Source: Tamarix chinensis
Taxonomy: Eukaryota > Streptophyta > Magnoliopsida > Caryophyllales > Tamaricaceae
NCBI GenBank assembly: GCA_030549775.1
Contig: CM060178.1
Coordinates: 64,842,896-64,906,895 of the forward strand
Direction of reading: 5' to 3'
Length of the DNA: 64,000 nt
The notes beneath the pieces are model-generated. The model had not been told where the DNA came from. It saw nothing but the letters and a program-made list of their open reading frames with translations, and made no database searches. The position numbers and the translations under genes were made by a program. This document shows positions 56,801 through 64,000 of the stretch, one piece after another (the first letter of the stretch is position 1; each line of letters opens with the position of its first letter).

Positions 56801-59800
56801 TGTAATACTCCATTTTTAAATAGTTATAATTATGTGTAATTAATTCCATAAATCATTATAGAATATTTTAGAGTCTCAAGATTATTTTGGATGATTCGGC
56901 AGTAATTGCGATTTTGCCATATTTATAAAATACTATTTATATATGTGTACTTTTATGTTAAAATTTGTAAAATATTCTTATAAAATTTTATTTAGGTACT
57001 AAATGTGTTTATATGTAAATATAGAAATTTTGGTTTAATTTTATTTGTGTTTGTCATCCCTTTCGAATTTTATATGTAAAATATATAATTATGGTATGCT
57101 AGCTAAATATCATATCATATGTCTGTAAAAAATTATGAAAATTTATATTTAGGTTTTAAATGATTAAATAGGATGATCTGGAAAGTTTCATGATTTTAGG
57201 AATAGTTTTGGTATTTATGTTACTAATTACCTTATAATCTCATTAATTAACCTAATTTCAATATTTTATATATCAAATATTGTTTTCAATTCATAAAATT
57301 TTACAGGTGAGTTTAAAATATTATTTCAAGGGTTTTTACAAAGTTTAGTAATTTTATGAGCTTATTTGCTATTTTTATTAATTTTATCCTCTTTATTGAT
57401 CTTTCCACCACTAAAAATAAGTTATAAATCCTAAAATTACTGTTCATGCACTAATTTACTTCCTTAAAATTCCATTATTAGATTGTGTATCAAGTTGACC
57501 ATTGTCTTATTCATTCAACCAAATTTTCAGTTAAAGTTACTTTTATACACTTTCTACATTTACTTGTTGTGTCACTTTGGCTTTTCTTGCACTCAACCTT
57601 CTTCACTTACATTCTCCATGATTAAAGCTGACTTTGGAATTTCACACCATCACTTGCCCCATCCCTTGATTGATTGATTGGTTTTCATAACTTTATTTAA
57701 ACCTAACTACACTCCACCACCTTACACACTCAACCATCTTGTCCTTTATCATTCAAGTGTTGAACAAGCTACCTCTCCCCCCCCCCTTGTGGCTGGCAGA
57801 TTTTTGGTCCCTCCATCTTCTAATTATACCTCCTTTTCTCTATTTATTTTCATTCATCATTTCTCTCATTTTTTTCCTCTTGGTTGCTCCCACCTTTCTA
57901 TTCATTTTGGTTATTTTTGCCAAGTATTCTTAAGCTTTGTTGAGCTTATAACCAAGACCCATCCTCCTCTCTTTATCCTTAGTCTCTTGTCTTCACTTCT
58001 ACATTTCCTTCTATCTATCCTTTATTCATTTTTAAATAAGTAAAGAAGGTTAGATTTTTGGTTAAGTTGTGAAGTTGCTATCCTTTATCTTCTCCTCTTG
58101 TGTCTCCATCTTTCGAAGGTGTTGATATTATTTTGGAAATTCTTTGTGTTATTTTGCTATTTGTGCTTGGAAAGAGGTAACCCATATGCTGCTACTAAAT
58201 ATATAAAAATCATATGATAGCATGTTTAAAGTTTATTATGTTATGCTCAAGTGTAATTTATACTTTCTTGTAATCTCATAAAAAGTATGCATGCATTATG
58301 TATTGTTATTAATTTCTCTAAGTGTGTGACCATGTATTTTTATTCAAGGTTATATTAATTTTATGCATATTAAATATATGTATGATAGCATATTAAATAG
58401 GGTTGCTTGTGTTAAAATAATTATGCATGATGGCAGTTTTATGTGCTAAATGAGCTTAATTGTGTTTTAGGGGCAAAATGGTATTTTTGTCACTCCTGAA
58501 AATGTATAGAATTGTTATTTTATATTAATGTACCTATTTTAATGTTATATAGTCATATAATGAATTTCGCTTGATTCTAATAAAAATTGGTATTGAAGTG
58601 GGAACCTATTGAGTAAATAACATATAATAGCATTTTGGTCCTTTATGACTTATTATGCCTCAAAACGTGAATAATTGGAATAAGATGACATTAATGAATT
58701 TCTAGGTTGACATTAGAGTTAACTTTGATTTTGGTGTGGATTATTGACCTTATGATCGACTTGAATAATTGAAATAAAATAAAAATGGTTAAGAATGAAA
58801 TTGGAATCATTGTGCATTATGTGATATTTTATGATCACCTTATTAAGATATTAATACTTAAAGTGGAAGACCTCGAGATTTGGGAATGGTTTCTCTCTAG
58901 GGGTAGCTACCCTAGAGACGAGGTAGGAGTCCTCGATTTGTTTGGTTTTCTGGTGTGTCAGTTGTGCCCTAGTAAGGCCCTAGTCTACTCTATAGGTGAC
59001 CTACGGGCCCTATAGGGGGTATCGATACTTAAGGATTAGGTGTCCGAGGATGGGAGGATATTGCGTTGCTTTATTGTACCAATATGATCAGAGTACTTTT
59101 ATGTCTCTAGGTTACAAGTTAGGAGGATAGTGTGTTGCGTTAATGCACCGGTATGACCGGTGTACTTTTATGTCTCCGGGTTATTATTTGTATCCCCTCG
59201 AGTAAATAAAATATGAAAAATTATTGTATAAGGATGTAAATGGATTGTTGTGATTTGTCGATTTGGTAGTTGCCTCCGTGCACTACTTGGTTTTTGTATG
59301 TTGGTTTGATAGTTGCATTCGTGCACTATTTGGATTTGGCACATTAATTGGTAATTGTCTCGGTGATTTCCTTATCATGTTATAAGTGAAATAGATGTGG
59401 TTATTATGAAAGGCCTTAATTATGGTTTGGTATTTTTTTTTTTTTTGGTGGAACACCCTCGGTATAGTTGGATTAATGAAATATTTGTAATATGGTTAAG
59501 TTTGTTGTGATGGACATGTGGTATATGGTATGATATGAGTTATGGTATGAATGTGGCACTTTGCTATGGTATGTACTATTTAATATGTTATGACATGATA
59601 CTTTGTGTTACTTTCTATGTGCTCCATGTGATATTTACATGTTTAGTATTATATATCGGTTTACTCAATACCATTGTACTGATGGGTTCCGTTTTATGGT
59701 CCCCTGCATATTCAAAGGGCAGTCTTTACCTTGCAAGAGTACTTTGAGGGTACAACTTGATGGATTTTGGTAGGGGTTGAGAGTTAGGACTATCCGGTGT

Positions 59801-60126
59801 CCATTTCGGCATCTTTTGATCATGATATCTTTTGGACTCTTATGTCCCTTTATGTATTTCTTTCCGTTATCGGTTATAACTCTTTTGTTTAATCTTGTGA
59901 TTATCAGAACAATTTAATATTGTAATGAAACATTTCTCTTCTTCTTATCCATTGTTATTCTTAATTTAAGCAGATAAATGCTTTAGCCTTAACACTTAGT
60001 GTAAGAAAGGTAGAGGAACCGGACTCATACTAAGTGTGGCGGTAACACCCTACGTTTTTATTAGCTTAGCTTCCACAATCAACTCTTTTAAAGAAATTTT
60101 CAAGTGGTAGAAATGGGGGTGTTACA
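56801..60126 (+). mobile_element. Solo LTR G (gypsy chromovirus type)
   Basis: TGTAATACTCC to GGGGGTGTTACA, 3326 bp, with no PBS or polypurine tract at the borders. Modules: pyrimidine-rich leader (57480-58040), TACTTAAAGTGGAAGA box (58856), two tandem arrays (59053-59186, 59262-59345) and U5 stem-loop (59992-60037). The flanking 5-mers AAAAT and AGTAT do not match exactly, so a target duplication is unproven. Frames of 64-121 codons in 57483-58043 lie in the pyrimidine-rich leader and are not genes. Confidence 0.75.
59053..59345 (+). repeat. Two short tandem arrays in LTR G
   Basis: A 69-bp period, two copies, contains GGAGGATA and TACTTTTATGTCTC. A ~43-bp period, two copies, contains TAGTTGC(C/A)T(C/T)CGTGCACTA. 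Confidence 0.7.
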
Positions 60127-61259
60127 AGTATTTTTTATTTGTGTAAAATTTTAATATTGGCTGAGGGAAAATAATTTTCCTTTTCAACTCACAGATAACA
60201 TTCACTGAGAGCTCCTCAGCTCCCTTTTCCATGTAAGAATATACTCTCTCATCTTTTATGACTATGAGCAGGCATATGAGCTACTTCCGGCATTTATACG
60301 ATAAATATATGAGCTACTTTTGGTATTTATATAATAAATATATAATGAGCTACAAGAGAAGAAAGAGTTAGGAGGGTATAAATGAAATTTTAACTTTGGC
60401 TGTTTCAAAAAATATTTTCTTTTTTTTTCATAAGCAAAGATTTTCTTCTATTTTTTATATATACAAATTATAAATTATAAAAAAATAATTATTATTATAT
60501 GTATCTAGATAAAATTAATACTTTTTTAAAATAAATCTATATGCTCAAGTAAAGTTTTCAAATTATAAAAAAAAAAATATCGAGTTATGAGTTCATGCAA
60601 TTACAAGATCAATCATTCGTTAATAAAAACCACCAGCTAGCCAGAAAAGCTGTAAAATAAAATAAATACTTTGAGAATTTATTTTAAATATTGTTGTGAT
60701 ATATCTCGATTAATTTCTTTTATAGTTTTTTTTATTGTAATATGTTATTTTGATTTATAAAAATTAAATTAAAAAATGTAATATATTAAAGTTTGATTTA
60801 TGTAATAAATAATTGTTTATATCTAATAAAAAAACATGACTAATTTTTAATGTAAATAAAGTAAAATAAAATATTATTCTAACATAAGTCATTCCTTTTA
60901 AACCAAACATAAGAAAAATATTTCCTTAAATAATTTACCCTTATATACCAAATAAGAAAGGTGGATAAATTTTTTTCCTTAATTATTATCCCCTTAATCA
61001 TTCCCCCCTTAATCATTTCCCCTTAATCCATTTCCCTCATCCCAAGCATAGCCTAAGTAGTAAATGTATATAAATAAATAAATAAATAAGTTATGATTTT
61101 TAATTAAAATACAGTTAAATAATTGGATTGTGTTTATATTTATGTTATATCTTTTCTAAATTTATATTTATAATGATAATTTTACTATAAAATAAAGTAT
61201 TATTAATATTGTAACGATATTAATTTTATCAAACATCGAATTAGCCGTAATTCAATGTA
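60127..61259. other. AT-rich intergenic DNA
   Basis: No gene seen. A 33-bp unit with ATATGAGCTACTT starts at 60274, 60307 and, partially, 60341. CCCCTTAATCATT-type 14-16-bp units are repeated three to four times at 60985-61035. Confidence 0.5.
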
Positions 61260-61860
61260 CGGCCCAGGTGGCATACTACTAGTACAATAGTACCTAGTTA
61301 TGAATCAGAGTTTCTTCCCCCGGAAGTCGATGGAAACGAAGCCTAAATTCATTGTTGGATGGTCCGTCAAGCGGCCGAACGGATTGGATTACGGAACAGC
61401 TGCTAGTTGGACCCAATCTGTGGCACAGCTCGAAATGAACTGCGCGCACTTCCACTGCCCAAACAGAAAGGAAAAGACTCCCCGATAGTTTATTCTCTTG
61501 GGCCTTGGACTGTTGGATCCTGCACGGGACTAATGATCGTTAGGCGGCCCTGTCTGCTACAACACATTGATGCGGAAGACCATGATGGAATCAAAACTGA
61601 ATCACAGGAGCACCCCTTAAATGTTGCACGGAACCTGACAGAGAAAACGAAGCGAGCTAGCCAGCCCGTGCCCTCAACCACCTCCAGAGACCGAAAGAAA
61701 ATATTTTGAAAGTGACGCACAAGAGCCCGCGCTCAAGGCAAGTTCTTGTCGATGAAGCGAAATTGGCCCAACCAACTACACCAGACCGGCCCAATCTTCA
61801 ATATGGATATCGAACGACACCTCGGACGAGGAAAATTAACATTCGTGGTTCTATAACATT
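61260..61860. other. Even-composition island with site-II-like promoter motifs
   Basis: GC content is clearly higher and CpG is not depleted. GGCCCA/TGGGCC occurs at 61261, 61499, 61765 and 61788, the site II motif often found in plant housekeeping promoters. Frames of 62, 100 and 65 codons (+) and 76 codons (-) have no recognised domain. It may be a gene-flanking region or part of an unrecognised gene. Confidence 0.35.
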
Positions 61861-62640
61861 AGCTCTAAAAGGTATAAAAATACAACCGATATATTTGAAT
61901 TAAAAAACTATTTTTAAATTTTTTTAATATATATATATATATATTAAAAGATATTTTTTTAAAATGGATCGAGTAACATGAAATCTATTAAATAACCAAC
62001 CCAATTTGATATCTACATCTAAAGTTGCATAAACTTTTAATCTATAAACCCCAGTTATTTTATGCAAAAGAACTATTTATTTAATTTATATTTTTTATTC
62101 AAGAAATTATTTTTGTCAACAATATAATTTATTATCAAGTAAAACTACATTGCATCCAACTAAAATTATCCTTAATATCAATTTTTTATGCAATTAATAC
62201 ACGAACTATTATTTCTTTGATACTTGTAATTCATTATTAAATATTGTTAGCCATTAGAATCATTAATAACTATTATCTGTATATTTAATATATATATAAT
62301 ATCATTGGTTCCTGTCATAAGGGAATGTCGAGATTTAATATTAGTATCGATAATTATAATTTATATATTCATTAATTAAATAATAAACACACACATTTTC
62401 TCCTATAAAAACCAACTCTTTAAATTAAGGAATTTAATAAATTAATAAATAAATAAATAAAACTTTCTCTTTCACAATAGTTCCCTCTCTCCCATGATTT
62501 CATCTTCCTAATTTTTCTCCTAATATTATACTGAGTTCTTCTTCAAATAAATAAATATTCTAATATCTAAGTACAAAGATTTCAATTTTTATTTTTTTTA
62601 AGTTTGGATAGAATTTTTTTTCCTTATATTAACAATAATT
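61861..62640. other. AT-rich intergenic DNA
   Basis: No gene seen. (AT)n at about 61927-61944 and an AAAT-rich run at 62437-62460. Confidence 0.5.
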
Positions 62641-63171
62641 AATTTTATTTGTACGCCACACAACGAGACAAATCTATTCACATATAATAAGTAGAGCCGA
62701 CTTTCATCGGAAGGGACCAGTGAGATTCGGGTTTTGGCGTGCATGCTTTTCCTAGCTATCAGCCTCTTCGTTAGACCCGGTTCTCCACCAAAGAACTGCG
62801 GTTCTATTTTTCTTTCTCGGTTTTTTGCGGGATTTTAGAACATCAACGCAAGTTGCTCCATGACGTTGTCATTATTAATTTATTATTATTATTATTAAGA
62901 AATGTCATTGTCATGTCAACACTCTAAGAGAGAGGAAACCAACGGTTATGATTAAGATCCTTGGATTTATGCTTGTCTGCAACGATGAACGCGGTCGTGG
63001 ATGCCATGTCATCCCATGAAGTCACCGTGATATCACTAGGTCACGCCTGCTCAACAAGAAATCTCAGAGTAATGGCTGGTAATTAATCTCAAGGATCAAA
63101 GAGTGAGGATGTAATTAAGTAGGCAATTGTCGAGGGTCGGGACAGAAAAAGAATATATAATTCAGCGACCA
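62641..63171 (+). other. Even-composition island upstream of a short ORF
   Basis: CpG-containing, non-repetitive sequence. A TATATAA lies at 63154-63160. A 33-codon frame at 62985-63086 begins MNAVVDAMSSHEV and ends at a stop; no family is recognised. Confidence 0.3.
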
Positions 63172-63291
63172 ATGGGGGGGAAGAGCGTCAATGATTGGTT
63201 AACCCCTAAGGAATTTCTGGAGGGGAAGGACGCGTACGACGAGTCTTACTCGGCGTTGTACGAGGAGGACGGCAAGGGAGACGGGACCTAA
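63172..63291 (+). CDS. Short acidic ORF (39 aa), unknown function
   Basis: The frame runs from ATG at 63172 to TAA at 63289, with another TAA directly after. It starts MGGKSVNDWLTPKEF and then becomes acidic, rich in Asp, Glu, Tyr and Gly. No domain, signal peptide or membrane segment is visible, and I do not recognise a family. Unlike the rest of the window, its third codon positions are mostly G or C and CpG is common, which argues for recent coding selection. It could be a small protein, a first exon, or the remnant of a gene cut by the AT-rich sequence that starts at about 63298. The TATATAA 12 bp upstream is too close to serve as its TATA box, so transcription would have to start further up. 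Confidence 0.35.
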   Translation: MGGKSVNDWLTPKEFLEGKDAYDESYSALYEEDGKGDGT

Positions 63292-64000
63292 TAAGCGGGA
63301 AAAATTTATATATTAAAATTTTAAAAAATAAGGACAGTAAAAATGTATAAAAAATATTTTATATATTTATAAAAATATATATTAAATTTATTAAAATTAA
63401 AAGAAAAAGGTAAATAAATTCTTAAAATTATTATTTATATTATTTAATTTTAATTATTAATATTTTTTAATAAAAAATTAATTAATTAATTTAAATATTA
63501 ATTAAAATATTTTAAAAAAAACTTTTTTGACATATTTTTGGAACGGACCGTTTTCGTGCATCAATGGTCTTACTTACCCTTTAGCGTAAGCCGTAAGCCA
63601 TTTGAGATGTACGACAAGTACATTTCAAAAGTTTGAGAATTCACTCCTTTTTTTTAAATAAAAAAAAAACAGAAATATATATGTTATTTCAATAATACAC
63701 CATATTATTGTGTTTTTATAGTTTTAAGTTTTAAAATTTTATTTATTTTTATATTTTAAATATTTATAATAATATTTTAATACTTCTTTTAGATAAAATA
63801 AGATATTTATACGAATATAGATATGAATATTAATTGATACATGATCCTTATTTTTAAAAATATTATAGCAAAAGTTATTAAAATTGATAAAATAGTATTT
63901 TCATACGGATATTGGATATATCCGAATTCGGTCTATATCCGGTCTATATTTTTCGGATATCCGCATCCCGGATATCCGGTCTAAAAAAATGCGGAGCGGA
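63292..64000. other. AT-rich DNA ending in GGATATCCG-type repeats
   Basis: 63298-63895 is very AT-rich without features. From 63904 the palindromic words GGATAT/ATATCC and CCGGTCTA recur: CGGATATTGGATATATCCG, CGGTCTATATCCGGTCTA and CGGATATCCG. This resembles the terminal part of a transposon cut by the window edge. Confidence 0.35.

Overview
This window looks like repeat-dense, transposon-packed nuclear DNA from a flowering plant. By eye it is roughly two-thirds A+T, with long runs of TG/CA-rich, CpG-poor sequence. The plant assignment rests on degenerate Ty3/gypsy chromovirus (Tekay/Del-like) elements with initiator-Met primer sites, a Ty1/copia fragment, a plant-type hAT transposon, a Cassandra-type LTR carrying a 5S rRNA-like promoter, and AAACCCTAA-type telo-box motifs. 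I cannot name the species. I see no intact conventional protein-coding gene, and most long open frames are accidental frames through CT- or GA-rich LTR blocks.

Layout. 1-1160: the 3' end of a copia element (RNase H plus LTR). 1440-9942: chromovirus A1, with a 5' LTR remnant, PBS, broken gag/protease/RT/integrase/chromodomain and a 3.4-kb 3' LTR. 9943-14600: three stacked LTR remnants. 14600-16920: AT-rich DNA holding a pair of diverged direct repeats. 16924-29979: a nested complex made of LTR B1, an element-D integrase interrupted by a 550-bp solo LTR (K) rich in heat-shock-element-like motifs, the 5.3-kb LTR of D, the last ~110 bp of B's interior and LTR B2. 30150-30570: a two-copy tandem repeat. 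30863-39884: three reverse-strand LTRs, with a Cassandra solo LTR (37111-37415, perfect 5-bp target duplication) inside the third. 39885-44979: a nearly full-length but dead hAT element. 44980-55092: a forward LTR (C) containing solo LTR A2 with a perfect target duplication, followed by a reverse LTR fragment and a partial second copy of A2 plus its flank. 56801-60126: solo LTR G. 60127-64000: AT-rich DNA with two islands of more even base composition that may border a gene.

The LTRs belong to different families but share a modular plan: TGTAATACCC start, pyrimidine-rich leader, telo-box palindrome, a CACTTAAAGTGAAAGA-like box, arrays of CCAC...GTGG mini-palindromes, a CTCAT-TCCC-ATGAG hairpin, and a stem-loop about 76-101 nt before the LTR end whose sequence changes while pairing is kept. 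The shared stem-loops, the heat-element-rich solo LTR and a ~150-160-bp tandem array inside LTR D are the most interesting signals. All alignments and identities were judged by eye.
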